64,000 nucleotides of DNA from Microbacterium sp. JZ31 (GCF_016805985.1 NZ_CP017661.1:1054001-1118000); one strand, 5' to 3'. Shown: positions 25,629 through 36,731, counted from the first letter of the stretch. Numbers and translations: made by a program. Notes: generated by a model from the letters alone, not told the origin.

Positions 25629-26705
25629 GTGAGCGCCACCGCCATCTCGTTGCCCGTGCCCGCCGTCCCGGCACGCCGTGCGCAGGTCCGTCGCGAGCCC
25701 CTACAGGATATCCCGGTCCCCGGACAGAAGCGGGTCCTGCTGGCGGCTCCCCGCGGGTACTGCGCGGGCGTCGACCGCGCGGTCGTCGCCGTCGAGAAGG
25801 CGCTCGAGCGCTATGGTGCGCCCGTGTACGTGCGCAAGCAGATCGTGCACAACATCCACGTGGTGACCGAGCTCGAGGCGAAGGGCGCGATCTTCGTGGA
25901 GGAGGTCGACGAGGTGCCGGCGGGTGCGCACGTGGTCTTCAGCGCGCACGGCGTCTCGCCCGCGGTCGTCAACGCCGCGTCCGACCGCGGCCTGCAGGCG
26001 ATCGACGCCACCTGCCCGCTCGTGACGAAGGTGCACCGCGAGGCCGTCCGCTTCGCGCGCGATGACTACCAGATCCTGCTCATCGGCCACGATGGCCATG
26101 AGGAGGTCGAGGGCACGGCGGGCGAGGCCCCGGACCACGTGACGATCGTGAACTCGCCCGAGGAGGCCGACACGGTCGAGGTCGCCGACCCGAATCGGGT
26201 CGTGTGGCTGTCGCAGACGACGCTCTCGGTGGACGAGACGATGGAGACCGTGCGCCGCCTGCGCGAGCGCTTCCCGCAGCTGCAGGATCCGCCGTCCGAC
26301 GACATCTGCTACGCGACGCAGAACCGCCAGGTCGCGATCAAGAAGGTCGCCCGCGAGGCCGATCTCGTGATCGTGGTCGGTTCGGCGAACTCGTCCAACA
26401 GTGTCCGGCTGGTCGAGGTCGCGCTCGAGCACGGCGCCAAGGCCGCCTATCGCGTCGACTACGCCGACGAGGTGCGCCAGGAGTGGCTCGAGGGCGTCGA
26501 GACGGTCGGCGTCACGAGCGGGGCATCCGTGCCCGAGGTGCTCGTGCAGGAGGTGCTCGCCGAGCTCTCCGGCGCCGGCTACCGCGACGTCGAGGAGGTG
26601 CGCACGGCGGAGGAGGACCTGATGTTCTCGCTGCCGAAGGAGCTGCGCCAGGACGCCAGCGGCCGCCGCGACGCTCGCGCGATCGGCGGCCGGGGCCGGG
26701 CGTGA
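25629..26705 (+). CDS. ispH: 4-hydroxy-3-methylbut-2-enyl diphosphate reductase
   Basis: A 358-aa iron-sulfur enzyme, the last step of the MEP pathway, making IPP and DMAPP. The three cluster cysteines are in [23 protein letters not shown] and [11 protein letters not shown]. The catalytic ExxH-type and TxxS regions are visible ([36 protein letters not shown]). The N-terminal 30 residues are a low-complexity extension. GTG 25629 follows the -10 box by 6 nt. It supplies precursors for the uppS product elsewhere in the window. Confidence 0.95.
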   Translation: MSATAISLPVPAVPARRAQVRREPLQDIPVPGQKRVLLAAPRGYCAGVDRAVVAVEKALERYGAPVYVRKQIVHNIHVVTELEAKGAIFVEEVDEVPAGAHVVFSAHGVSPAVVNAASDRGLQAIDATCPLVTKVHREAVRFARDDYQILLIGHDGHEEVEGTAGEAPDHVTIVNSPEEADTVEVADPNRVVWLSQTTLSVDETMETVRRLRERFPQLQDPPSDDICYATQNRQVAIKKVAREADLVIVVGSANSSNSVRLVEVALEHGAKAAYRVDYADEVRQEWLEGVETVGVTSGASVPEVLVQEVLAELSGAGYRDVEEVRTAEEDLMFSLPKELRQDASGRRDARAIGGRGRA

Positions 26706-26744
26706 CGCCGCGCCCTCCGCGAGCGAACTGAGCGAGGCGAGCAC

Positions 26745-27281
26745 GTGACCGATTCGGAATCCGCGGCGATGTCGGGGGACAGGCCGCGACCGCAGTACGG
26801 CGAGTACGCGACACCCGAGGAGCAGGCCGCGCGCATCCAGCAGCCGCTTCCGCCGCTGGCGCCGGTCGCGCCGCCCGCTGCGGCGGAGCCCACGCCGTCG
26901 CGCCGCGCGCTGACGCCCGGCCGGATCCTCGACCGCGCGGTCGCGATCGGGCTGCTCGTCTACGGCGTGCTGAGCCTGGTGAGCGCGATCCCGGCGACGC
27001 TGGATCCCGCGCCGCTGCTCACCATGCTGGGTCTCGACGCGGACGAGGTCGGCCTCACCGCGACCGGAGCGTGGGGGATCGCCGCCGCGATCACGCTCGT
27101 TTTCGGCTGGCTGGTGACCGCATGGGCGACGTATGCCGCCCATCGCCGCGGCTGGGTCGTGTTCTGGATCCCGTTCGTGGGCGGCTTCGTGTTCAACGCG
27201 ATCTCGGCCATCCTCATCACGGCCGCGCTGCTGTCGGACCCGGCGGTGCTGGACGCGGTGATGCGCCAGTCGGGCGCCTGA
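26745..27281 (+). CDS. DUF6264 family membrane protein
   Basis: A 178-aa protein with a proline-rich cytosolic N-terminus (RPRPQYGEYATPEEQAARIQ, then PLAPVAPPAAAEP) and three to four hydrophobic helices from about residue 65 (AVAIGLLVYGVLSLVSAIPA; WGIAAAITLVFGWLVTAWA; FVFNAISAILITAALL). The QYGEYATPEEQ segment is typical of DUF6264 in Microbacteriaceae. Function unknown. GTG 26745 is the longest likely start; ATG 26769 would be an alternative. A weak 7-bp hairpin at 27313-27330 may end it. Confidence 0.72.
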   Translation: MTDSESAAMSGDRPRPQYGEYATPEEQAARIQQPLPPLAPVAPPAAAEPTPSRRALTPGRILDRAVAIGLLVYGVLSLVSAIPATLDPAPLLTMLGLDADEVGLTATGAWGIAAAITLVFGWLVTAWATYAAHRRGWVVFWIPFVGGFVFNAISAILITAALLSDPAVLDAVMRQSGA

Positions 27282-27385
27282 TCGGACGCCGGAAACCGAC
27301 CTGATCGCGGGATCGCCGACCCGTCGGCGACGAACCGGGCCCGGCTCCCGCCAATCCGCGGGTGCGTGGGTCAGACTGAGAGGCG

Positions 27386-28339
27386 ATGAGTCCCCTCAGC
27401 CGCAAACGCCGCCTGCGCCTCGCGCGCTTCGGCCTCTTCATCGCGCTGGCGGTCGGGCTCGGCGCCGGCATCACGACCTTCGCGAACTCGGCCGTCGGAC
27501 CGCAGGATGCGCCGCAGGCGGTCGCGGAGGAGCGCGCGGTCGCGCAGGCGACGCTGCCCGCGCTCGACACGGCCGACATCCCGTGGCCGGCCGAGGGCGC
27601 CGCGGCCGTGGCGGTCGGCGACGGCGAGACGCTCACGCCGTCCGACGAGGTGCACGCCATGGCGAGCGTCACGAAGCTCGTCACCGCGCTCATGGTGCTG
27701 GATGCGAAGCCGCTCGCGCCGGGAGAGCCCGGCCCGGAGTTCCACTTCGTCGAGAAGTGGAACGACTCGTACGAGGAGTACCTGGCGCGTGACGAGTCGG
27801 CGCTGCCGGTGCCCGCCGGCGGTTCTCTCACGCAGTACCAGCTGCTGCAGGGCATGCTGATGGGCTCGGCCTGCAACTACGCGGACATCCTGGTAGAGGA
27901 GATCTGGGGCGACGACGCGGCCTTCGCCGCCGCGGCGTCCGAGTTCCTACCCGCGCACGGGATCGAGGACATCACGGTCGTGGAGGCGACGGGCATCGAC
28001 CCGGCGAACACCGCCACCCCGTCGGCCCTCATCGAGCTCGGAAAGCTGGCGCTCGCGGATCCGGTCATCGCCGAGATCGTCGCGACGCCGGAGATCGAGC
28101 TGCCCGGGGCGGGGCTGGTCGAGAACACGAACGACCTGCTGACGGATCCGGGCGTGGTCGGGATCAAGACCGGAACGCTCGACGGCAGCAACCTGCTGTC
28201 CGCGAAGGACATCACGGTCGGAGATCAGACCGTGCGCGTCTACGCGGTCGTGCTGTCGCAGGCAGACGACGAGGCGCGCTTCGTCGAGTCGCGCGCGCTG
28301 TACGCGGCCGTCGAAGCGCAGCTCACCGCCGCCGGCTGA
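27386..28339 (+). CDS. D-alanyl-D-alanine carboxypeptidase (peptidase S11)-like protein
   Basis: A 317-aa membrane-anchored or secreted penicillin-binding fold. An N-terminal anchor helix (FGLFIALAVGLGAGITTF) is followed by the active-site SxxK in MASVTKLVTAL and the KTG box in GIKTGTLDGSN. The SxN position reads GSACNYAD, so the motif Asn appears to be Cys (SAC) if aligned on the serine as in SGN of other members. The family trims D-Ala from wall peptides; the altered motif leaves activity uncertain. Likely leaderless or with GAGAGG before ATG 27386. Confidence 0.8.
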   Translation: MSPLSRKRRLRLARFGLFIALAVGLGAGITTFANSAVGPQDAPQAVAEERAVAQATLPALDTADIPWPAEGAAAVAVGDGETLTPSDEVHAMASVTKLVTALMVLDAKPLAPGEPGPEFHFVEKWNDSYEEYLARDESALPVPAGGSLTQYQLLQGMLMGSACNYADILVEEIWGDDAAFAAAASEFLPAHGIEDITVVEATGIDPANTATPSALIELGKLALADPVIAEIVATPEIELPGAGLVENTNDLLTDPGVVGIKTGTLDGSNLLSAKDITVGDQTVRVYAVVLSQADDEARFVESRALYAAVEAQLTAAG

Positions 28340-28416
28340 GAGACGGCCCGCGGCTGGGCGGAACGGTGGCTGGGGCAGGACGGCGCGCTGGGCTGATCCC
28401 ACCGGCCCGAAACGTC

Positions 28417-28450
28417 GGATGCCCCGGAGCCGCGCGGCTCCGGGGCATCC
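28417..28450. terminator. bidirectional terminator hairpin
   Basis: GGATGCCCCGGAGCCG pairs perfectly (16 bp) with 28435-28450 around a 2-nt loop; separates the convergent carboxypeptidase and fba genes. Confidence 0.85.
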
Positions 28451-28463
28451 GTTCGTGAGGTCG

Positions 28464-29492
<1,029 letters not shown>

Positions 29493-29651
29493 GTCTGCTC
29501 CTTGGAGTCGTTCGACGGATTCGCCGCCAGTCTAGAGAAACTCCGGGGTTCATGCCGTTCGTGGGCGTCGCTGCGACGCCTGCTTTGCGGTTTTGGAAAG
29601 AAGCGGTGATCCTGCGGGCGACACGCGCGCAAGTCCGCGTTCGGATCGCAA

Positions 29652-29657
29652 TACGCT
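29652..29657 (+). promoter_or_regulatory. -10 box (TACGCT), leaderless glpX
   Basis: TACGCT, 6 nt, ATG at 29664. Confidence 0.5.
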
Positions 29658-29663
29658 CGCCTT

Positions 29664-30644
29664 ATGCAGACCGCCGACATGTCCCCGCTCCACCCCGACA
29701 GGAACATCGCCCTCGAGCTGGTGCGTGCCACGGAAGCGGCCGCCATCCGTGCCGTGCCGTTCATCGGCCGCGGCGACAAGGAGGCGGCGGACGGCGCGGC
29801 GGTCGACGCCATGCGGGCCTTCCTGGCGACGGTCGAGTTCGACGGCGTGATCGTGATCGGCGAGGGCGAGAAGGACAACGCGCCGATGCTCTACAACGGC
29901 GAGCACGTCGGCACGGGCGAGGGCCGCTCCTACGACATCGCGGTCGACCCGATCGACGGCACCTCGCTGACGGCCGCCGGCCGGCAGAACGCGCTGTCCG
30001 TGATCGCCATGTCGGATCGCGGCACGATGCTGGACGCGTCGAGCGTGTTCTACATGGACAAGCTCGTGACGGGTCCCGCGGGTGTCGGCGTCGTCGACAT
30101 CCGCCTCCCGATCGGCGAGAACGTCCGCCGCCTTGCGAAGGCGCTCGACAAGCCCGTCGACGAGGTGGTCGTGTCGGTGCTGAACCGTCCGCGTCACGAG
30201 AAGCTCATCCAGGAGATCCGCGAAGCGGGTGCGGGCACGCGCCTCATGAGCGACGGCGATGTCGCGGGCGGCATCAACGCGGCGCGCCACGACGCCCGCA
30301 CGGACATGTGCGTGGGCGTGGGCGGCAGCCCCGAAGGCATCGTGACCGCGTGCGCCATCAAGGCGCTCGGCGGCCACATCCAGGGCCGCCTCTGGCCGCG
30401 CGACGACGAGGAGCGCCAGAAGGGCATCGACGCGGGCCTCAAGATGGACCACGTCTACGAGGCGGATGATCTGGTCGCCGGCAACAACACGCTGTTCGTC
30501 GCGACGGGCGTGACCGACGGTCAGCTCGTCGCCGGAGTGCGACGCCAGGGCGACTACGTCTACACCGAGAGCGTCGTGCTGCGCAGCCACTCCGGGACGC
30601 TGCGTCGCGTCTCGTCGGATCACCTGACGTCGAAGTGGCTGTGA
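29664..30644 (+). CDS. glpX: class II fructose-1,6-bisphosphatase
   Basis: A 326-aa enzyme removing the C1 phosphate in gluconeogenesis. Metal and substrate motifs: VIGEGEKDNAPML, AVDPIDGTSLTAAGRQNAL, SDGDVAGGINAAR and GVGGSPEGIVTACA. Length matches GlpX. The ATG at 29664 sits 6 nt from the -10 box; MSPLHP five codons in would be a shorter alternative. Confidence 0.95.
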   Translation: MQTADMSPLHPDRNIALELVRATEAAAIRAVPFIGRGDKEAADGAAVDAMRAFLATVEFDGVIVIGEGEKDNAPMLYNGEHVGTGEGRSYDIAVDPIDGTSLTAAGRQNALSVIAMSDRGTMLDASSVFYMDKLVTGPAGVGVVDIRLPIGENVRRLAKALDKPVDEVVVSVLNRPRHEKLIQEIREAGAGTRLMSDGDVAGGINAARHDARTDMCVGVGGSPEGIVTACAIKALGGHIQGRLWPRDDEERQKGIDAGLKMDHVYEADDLVAGNNTLFVATGVTDGQLVAGVRRQGDYVYTESVVLRSHSGTLRRVSSDHLTSKWL

Positions 30645-30767
30645 CCGCAACGGGGTGAGCTGCCCGCGCCACGCCGGAGCGTGTGATGCACCTGTGACCG
30701 ATTTCGGAGGTTCCGTCTGGGATGATGGGCGAAGCGGAATGTCCGACACAGCAGGGGGCGAAAAGGC

Positions 30768-30971
30768 ATGTCAGTACAGAACGCGCCGGTTCAGCACGTG
30801 CCTGAGCGCAGCGCCCCGCAGCCGGTCTACCCCGATCCGGCCCGTCGTCCCGACGTCCTGCTGCGCGTTCGGCGCGCACCCGGCCAGGAGCCGAGTGCCT
30901 GGTGGTTCGTCGGTGCGTTCGTGGGCTTCTCGGGCGCCGTCACGGCGCTGCTGAGCCTCATCCCCGGCTGA
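30768..30971 (+). CDS. small hypothetical membrane protein
   Basis: A 67-aa protein: proline-rich polar N-terminus (PVQHVPERSAPQPVYPDPAR), arginine-rich patch (LLRVRRAPGQ) and one C-terminal transmembrane helix (AWWFVGAFVGFSGAVTALLS). Ribosome-like GGGGCGAAAAGG upstream of ATG 30768. Its last 14 nt overlap the 3' end of the convergent rmuC gene. No family recognised. Confidence 0.6.
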   Translation: MSVQNAPVQHVPERSAPQPVYPDPARRPDVLLRVRRAPGQEPSAWWFVGAFVGFSGAVTALLSLIPG

Positions 30972-32268
30972 TCGCCTCGCTCTCGTCGTCCGCCGTCGTC
31001 GGATCCGCGGGCGCGAGCCGTGACTGATCCAGTCGCAACGCGATCGACTCGGTCACGGCGACGTCCTCCTCAAGACCTGCGAGCAGCTCCGGCGCCGCCA
31101 TGCGCCGCGTGGTCGCGTGCAGCGGACGCGGCTCGGGCGTCGCGGCGAGCTTCGTCTCGTCGATGCCGGGGAACTGCCGGGCCGTGACGAGTACGCGCGA
31201 CTCGAGGGATCCCGCGAACTTGTTGTAGCTGTCGACGGTGCGCTCGATCGCCCGGCGCAGGCCGTCGGCGTGCTGCGCGAGCGTGCCCAGGCGCTCGTAC
31301 AGCTGATTGCCGAGGGTGAACAGGGTGCGGGCCTCGTCGGACACCTCCTGCTGCGTCCAGGCGTAGGCGACGGTCTTGAGCACGGCCCAGAGGTTGACGG
31401 GGGAGGCAAGGGCGACCCGCTTGGAGAACGCGTACTCCAGCAGCGTCGGATCCTCGTCGAGCGCCACCGCCAGGATCGACTCGCTCGGCAGGAAGCAGAC
31501 GACGAACTCGGGGCTCGACGGCAGCCCCGCCCAGTAGGCCTTGCGCGCGAGCGCGTCGACGTGACCGCGCACGGCCTTCACATGCTGCTTCAGCAGCTCG
31601 CGGCGCCGGCGCGCGTCATCGCCCGCTGCCGAGTCGGGGATCGCCGCGGCGTCCAGGAACGCATCGAGCGGCGCCTTGGCGTCGATCGCGATCGCCTTGT
31701 CGCCCGGCAGGCGCACGACCATGTCGGGTCGGCCGGAGCCGTCTTCCCCCGCCAGCACGGTCTGCGTGTCGAAGTCGACGTGCCGGACGAGGCCGGCCGA
31801 CTCGACGACGCGGCGCAGCTGCGTCTCGCCCCACACGCCACGCGCCGTCGTCGATCGGAGGGCGCCCGCGAGTGACTCGGTCGTCGCCCGCAGCGCCTCG
31901 TCCGACGCGTGCGCACGGCGCAGCTGCTCGGCGATGGTGCCGAACTGGCTGTGCCGCTCGCGTTCCATCTCGTCGACCCGCTGCTGCATGCGGTGAAGGC
32001 TCTCGCGCACGGGGGAGAGGGCGGTGAGCACCGCGCTCTCGCGTCGTGCGCGCTCCTCCGTCTGCGCGCGCTCCGCCTGCGCGTGCGCGATCGCGTCACG
32101 GCGCAGATCCTGCTCCCGCTCGAGCGCCTCGCGCAGCCCGGCGACCTCCGCGGTGCGCGCCGCGAGCGCAGCGGCGTCGCGTGCCGCGCGCCCGGCGCGC
32201 GCGAACCAGCCGATCGCCGCGCCGGCGAGCAGCGCCACGATCACGAGCAGGAGGAGAAGTGCGTCCAT
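30958..32268 (-). CDS. rmuC: DNA recombination protein RmuC
   Basis: A 436-aa membrane-anchored, nuclease-like protein that limits recombination between inverted repeats. An N-terminal helix (MDALLLLLVIVALLAGAAIG) is followed by a long coiled-coil (residues about 25-130). The RmuC core carries GVWGETQLRRVVESAGL, PDMVVRLPGDKAIAIDAKAPL (PD-(D/E)xK-like residues) and SPVNLWAVLKTVAYAWTQ. ATG 32268 places the anchor at the N-terminus. Confidence 0.93.
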   Translation of the reverse strand: MDALLLLLVIVALLAGAAIGWFARAGRAARDAAALAARTAEVAGLREALEREQDLRRDAIAHAQAERAQTEERARRESAVLTALSPVRESLHRMQQRVDEMERERHSQFGTIAEQLRRAHASDEALRATTESLAGALRSTTARGVWGETQLRRVVESAGLVRHVDFDTQTVLAGEDGSGRPDMVVRLPGDKAIAIDAKAPLDAFLDAAAIPDSAAGDDARRRRELLKQHVKAVRGHVDALARKAYWAGLPSSPEFVVCFLPSESILAVALDEDPTLLEYAFSKRVALASPVNLWAVLKTVAYAWTQQEVSDEARTLFTLGNQLYERLGTLAQHADGLRRAIERTVDSYNKFAGSLESRVLVTARQFPGIDETKLAATPEPRPLHATTRRMAAPELLAGLEEDVAVTESIALRLDQSRLAPADPTTADDESEAISRG

Positions 32269-32320
32269 GGGCCCATCATGGACGGCACCACGGACATCCG
32301 TTCGGCGGCCCTCCACGCCC

Positions 32321-32415
32321 GCACAATGCAGGAGCCGACACGCCGCACCGACGGGGCACCACCCGGACCGCGGACGCGCCGACCGTTGCGGCGGCGGGGA
32401 ACTCCTGCGTTGTGC
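32321..32415. repeat. imperfect inverted repeat GCACAATGCAGGAG ... CTCCTGCGTTGTGC
   Basis: Arms at 32321-32334 and 32402-32415 match with one mismatch across a 67-bp spacer, between rmuC and the 102-aa membrane protein gene. Confidence 0.7.
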
Positions 32416-32427
32416 AGAAGGAGAGCG

Positions 32428-32736
32428 TCAGCGAATCGCTGACAGGCGCCTCTCGAGCAGTGCTCTCACGGCAAAACCCAGCACCAGCGGCACAGCGATC
32501 AGGAGGATGTACTGCACGGGCAGCGGCTCGATCAGTGCCGGCTCGATCAGGATCAACGAACTGCCGAGGATGACGACCAGCAGCCGGACGAGCGTCCACG
32601 TCCGCGATGCGGCCGGTGCGCCGGGGCGTGCTTCTCGGTCGTCCTGCCGCGGTGGTCTGAGGCCGCGCAGCCAGGCGCCGAGCAGCAGCGACGCGATCGG
32701 CAACGCTCCTGCTGCGAGAGCGAGCATGAAGTCCAC
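32428..32736 (-). CDS. hypothetical small membrane protein
   Basis: A 102-aa protein with an N-terminal helix ([20 protein letters not shown]), a basic loop (RGLRPPRQDDREARPG) and two further hydrophobic segments (TLVRLLVVILGSSLILIEP; VQYILLIAVPLVLGFAVRAL). GTG 32736 is 6 nt from a TAGGGT -10 box. It is bracketed by related repeats containing AACTCCTGCGTTG, so it may be accessory. No family recognised. Confidence 0.65.
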   Translation of the reverse strand: MDFMLALAAGALPIASLLLGAWLRGLRPPRQDDREARPGAPAASRTWTLVRLLVVILGSSLILIEPALIEPLPVQYILLIAVPLVLGFAVRALLERRLSAIR

Positions 32737-32742
32737 GGTCGA

Positions 32743-32748
32743 ACCCTA
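32743..32748 (-). promoter_or_regulatory. -10 box (TAGGGT), leaderless gene
   Basis: Minus-strand TAGGGT, 6 nt, GTG at 32736. Confidence 0.45.
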
Positions 32749-32790
32749 TGCCCCGCTGCGCCGGTCGTAAGCGCGCCGTTGGGTGCTGCG

Positions 32791-32810
32791 GCGCAACTCC
32801 TGCGTTGCGC
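32791..32810. repeat. palindrome GCGCAAC-TCCTGC-GTTGCGC, third copy of the dispersed motif
   Basis: Shares AACTCCTGCGTTG with the right arm at 32400-32412 and forms a perfect 7-bp inverted repeat. Confidence 0.65.
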
Positions 32811-32838
32811 GAATCGGCGCGCCGGGAGGAGAGCGACT

Positions 32839-33423
32839 TCAGGCGGCGACGACGGCCGGCTCGATCCGGCCGATGCGGGCGCCGATCAGCGCCGACAGGG
32901 TGTCCACGTCCTCGGCGCCGGAGATCCGGGCGGCGTCGATCAGGATGTGCGCGCACGCGAGGGCGTCGGCGACCGCGTCGTGGTGCGCGAAGCCGGCGAA
33001 GCCCGCGGCCTCCGCCGCGACGGGGAGCCGGTAGGACGGCAGGCGATAGACCTTCCGCGCGACCTGCAGCGTGCACGCGTAGCGGTAGGCGGGCAGGTCG
33101 TACCGCGTGACCTCGCAGGCCGCGCGCAGCACGCCCATGTCGAAGCTGGCGTTGTGGGCGACGAGCACGTCGTCCTCGGCGAACCCGATCAGATCCTCGA
33201 TCTGCTCGTCCCAGCCGAGCGCGTCGATGACGTCCTCCGCCGTGATGCCGTGGATCCGCGTGTTCCACTCGAGGAACTCGTCGTGTCCCACCGGTGGGCG
33301 GATGAGCCACCCGGCCGTCGCGATGACCTTGCCGTCGCGCACCTTCGTAAGCCCGACCTGACAAGCGCTCGCCCTGGATCCGTTCGCCGTCTCGAAGTCG
33401 ATCGCCGTGAAGTCCAGAGCCAC
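32839..33423 (-). CDS. DEDD-type 3'-5' exonuclease domain protein
   Basis: A 194-aa stand-alone DnaQ-like exonuclease. ExoI TAIDFETANG (first DE pair), ExoII VAHNASFDMGVL (N-x3-D) and ExoIII HHDAVADALA (H-x4-D, DEDDh) are all present, so it should be an active single-strand nuclease. It may serve proofreading or RNA/DNA turnover. The start is GTG 33423, 6 nt from a CAGACT box; the POT gene upstream ends in its own terminator. Confidence 0.88.
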   Translation of the reverse strand: MALDFTAIDFETANGSRASACQVGLTKVRDGKVIATAGWLIRPPVGHDEFLEWNTRIHGITAEDVIDALGWDEQIEDLIGFAEDDVLVAHNASFDMGVLRAACEVTRYDLPAYRYACTLQVARKVYRLPSYRLPVAAEAAGFAGFAHHDAVADALACAHILIDAARISGAEDVDTLSALIGARIGRIEPAVVAA

Positions 33424-33429
33424 GGATCG

Positions 33430-33435
33430 AGTCTG
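33430..33435 (-). promoter_or_regulatory. -10 box (CAGACT), leaderless exonuclease gene
   Basis: Minus-strand CAGACT, 6 nt, GTG at 33423. Confidence 0.45.
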
Positions 33436-33448
33436 CGCGGCGGCACGA

Positions 33449-33481
33449 CGGAGCCCCGGCAGGCGCGCCGCCGGGGCTCCG
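33449..33481 (-). terminator. terminator hairpin after POT transporter gene
   Basis: CGGAGCCCCGGC at 33449-33460 pairs perfectly with 33470-33481; 9-nt loop. Confidence 0.8.
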
Positions 33482-33491
33482 ATCGAGCGGG

Positions 33492-35015
33492 TCAGTCGCC
33501 CGAGGTGTGCACGCCCTCGGCCTCGTCGGCCTGGTGGATGAGCCTGCGCACCCACGGGCTGACGGCGAACAGCGCGACCGCGAACACCGCGGCGACGACG
33601 CCGGTCCAGCCGAAGTACGCGACGTCCGAGACGCCCTCCGTCGCTTGCACCACCTGGGCCGTGATGGCGGACCCCGCCGCCGGGGCGAGGAACCACAGGC
33701 CCATCGCCTGGCCGCGGAACGCCTTGGGCGCCAGCAGCGTCGTGGCGGCCAGGCCGACGGGCGACAGGAACAGCTCGCCGATCGTCTGGATCACATACAC
33801 CGAGATGAGCAGGACGGCGGGCGCCTTGCCGTCGCCCGCGAGCCACGCGCCGCCGGCCAGCACGACGAAGGACACGGCCGCGAGGGCCAGGCCGATCGCG
33901 AACTTGTACGGCACGGCCGGCCGGTCGTGGGTCTTCACCCAGATCCATGCGAACACCGGCGCGAGCACGAAGATCACGAACGGGTTGATCGACTGGAACA
34001 ACTCGGCCCCGAACTGCCATCCGAAGATGCTCAGGTCCGTCCGCTCGTCGGCGAACGTCGTCATGGTCGTGGCCGCCTGATCCAGGATCATCCAGAACAG
34101 CATCGCCGCGATGAACAGCGGGATGTACGCGAGCAGGCGGCTCCGCTCGGGGGCGGTGACCTTGGGGGAGCGGTACATCAGCGCGAACGCGACGACGGGG
34201 GCGACGAGGCCGACGTAGCTGAGCGCGTCGATCAGGGCGTCGAGGCCCCAGCCGCCCTGGATCAGCGACGCGAGGAGAGTGAGCACCGCGACGCCGGCGA
34301 GGATGAGGGCGATCATCCGGACGACCTTCGGCACCTCGGCGCGCGGGATCGGATTGGGCACGACGTCGCCCTCGGCGGACAGCAGGCGGCGACCGCCGAT
34401 GAAGAAGGCCACCGCGAGGGCCATGCCGATCGCCGCGACCAGGAAGCCGGCGTGGAAGCCGAACGCCAGGCGCACGGGCATGATGATCAGCGGCGAGAAG
34501 AACGAGCCGAGATTGATGCCCATGTAGAAGATCGAGAACGCCGACTGGCGGCGGGCGTCGTCGCGGGCGTAGAGGTCGCCGACCATCGTCGAGACGTTCG
34601 ACTTGAGCAGGCCCGTGCCGACGGCCACGAGGACCATGCCGAGGAACGTGAACGTCGCGCCCGGCAGGGCCAGGCTGACGTGGCCGGCCGCGATGACGAC
34701 GCCGCCGTACAGCGTCGCGCGGCGCGATCCCATGATGCGGTCGGCGAGCCATCCGCCGACGATCGTGAGCAGGTAGACGCCCGTGCCGTAGATCGCGACG
34801 AGCGCCTGGCCGGTGGTCTCGTCGAGTGCGAGACCGCCCTCCGCCAGCTCGGCCGTGAGGAACAGCAGCAGGATCGCGCGCATGCCGTAGAAGCTGAAGC
34901 GCTCCCACATCTCGGTCGTGAAGAGCGTCAGCAGACCGAGCGGATGACCGAAGAAGCGCCGATCCTCGTGGGGATTCTGCGCGGCGGCGGTCCGGCCGGT
35001 AGTTGGGGCACTCAT
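33492..35015 (-). CDS. POT/PTR family proton-coupled peptide transporter
   Basis: A 507-aa MFS transporter of the POT family importing di- and tripeptides with protons. The N-terminal ExxER-type motif is TEMWERFSFYGMRAILLL; the second signature (GDLYARDDARRQSAFSIFYM, NLGSFFSP) follows in helices 4-5. About 14 hydrophobic helices are visible. Tandem ATGs lie at 35018 and 35015; the second is 6 nt from a GATTCT box, matching the leaderless spacing seen elsewhere, so it is preferred. Divergent from ychF. Confidence 0.9.
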   Translation of the reverse strand: MSAPTTGRTAAAQNPHEDRRFFGHPLGLLTLFTTEMWERFSFYGMRAILLLFLTAELAEGGLALDETTGQALVAIYGTGVYLLTIVGGWLADRIMGSRRATLYGGVVIAAGHVSLALPGATFTFLGMVLVAVGTGLLKSNVSTMVGDLYARDDARRQSAFSIFYMGINLGSFFSPLIIMPVRLAFGFHAGFLVAAIGMALAVAFFIGGRRLLSAEGDVVPNPIPRAEVPKVVRMIALILAGVAVLTLLASLIQGGWGLDALIDALSYVGLVAPVVAFALMYRSPKVTAPERSRLLAYIPLFIAAMLFWMILDQAATTMTTFADERTDLSIFGWQFGAELFQSINPFVIFVLAPVFAWIWVKTHDRPAVPYKFAIGLALAAVSFVVLAGGAWLAGDGKAPAVLLISVYVIQTIGELFLSPVGLAATTLLAPKAFRGQAMGLWFLAPAAGSAITAQVVQATEGVSDVAYFGWTGVVAAVFAVALFAVSPWVRRLIHQADEAEGVHTSGD

Positions 35016-35094
35016 CATTCCAGAATCGCACGCGGACCTCCATGGATCCTCCGAGCGGCCGCCCGCCGGGCCGGCCCGGGTGAGAGGGCCCGCG

Positions 35095-35100
35095 TAGACT
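35095..35100 (+). promoter_or_regulatory. -10 box (TAGACT) of ychF
   Basis: TAGACT, 8 nt, GTG at 35109. Confidence 0.45.
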
Positions 35101-35108
35101 GGACTCCC

Positions 35109-36182
<1,074 letters not shown>

Positions 36183-36237
36183 CCGCGTTTCCATTCAACG
36201 TCTGAGGCAGTGCGCCGGCGCTGTGCCTCACTCGCTC

Positions 36238-36243
36238 TAGAGT
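36238..36243 (+). promoter_or_regulatory. -10 box (TAGAGT), leaderless DUF4262 gene
   Basis: TAGAGT, 6 nt, ATG at 36250. Confidence 0.5.
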
Positions 36244-36249
36244 CGGCTC

Positions 36250-36705
36250 ATGAACGAGCACTCCGAACAGGCGATTGCTGATCTCAAGGTGTTGGTGGAC
36301 CGCCACGGATGGGCCGTTCGACATGTGCTTGCGGATGCAACGACAACGCAGGCCGCCTTCTCCTACACTGTCGGACTCACGTCGCGCGGCTGGCCTGAAC
36401 TGGTGATCACCGGATTGCCGACCGACGTCGCGCACGCCTTCATCTCGAACGCTGTGGACGTTCAGACGGAAGAGAAGTGCTTTGTGGCAGGGGAGCGAAT
36501 CAGCGCCCTCACTGAGTCGGGAGACGTGATGTTCATCACCGCCGAGGACGTCACGGGCATGACGGCTGCAACCGCGATCGTGGGCGAGTTCCGCGCGCTG
36601 CAGCTTGTCTGGCCGGATTCCACCAATACGTATCCCTGGGAGCCGGGCTATCGCAACCCGCACGAGGCGCAACCGCTGCTCGGAACCATGCCGACTAGTG
36701 CCTGA
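36250..36705 (+). CDS. DUF4262 domain protein
   Basis: A 151-aa cytosolic protein matching DUF4262: HGWAVRHVLADATTTQAAFS, YTVGLTSRGWPELVITGLP (family core with YTxGL and HPEL-like segment), and a C-terminal LQLVWPDSTNTYPWEPGYR. Function is unknown; the family is scattered in bacteria and often found in accessory regions. Base composition is visibly AT-richer than ychF on one side and the core genes on the other. Leaderless start. Flanked by the ychF 3'-end duplication. Confidence 0.85.
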   Translation: MNEHSEQAIADLKVLVDRHGWAVRHVLADATTTQAAFSYTVGLTSRGWPELVITGLPTDVAHAFISNAVDVQTEEKCFVAGERISALTESGDVMFITAEDVTGMTAATAIVGEFRALQLVWPDSTNTYPWEPGYRNPHEAQPLLGTMPTSA

Positions 36706-36731
36706 CCCGCAGACGTTTCTCCGCTTCGGAG

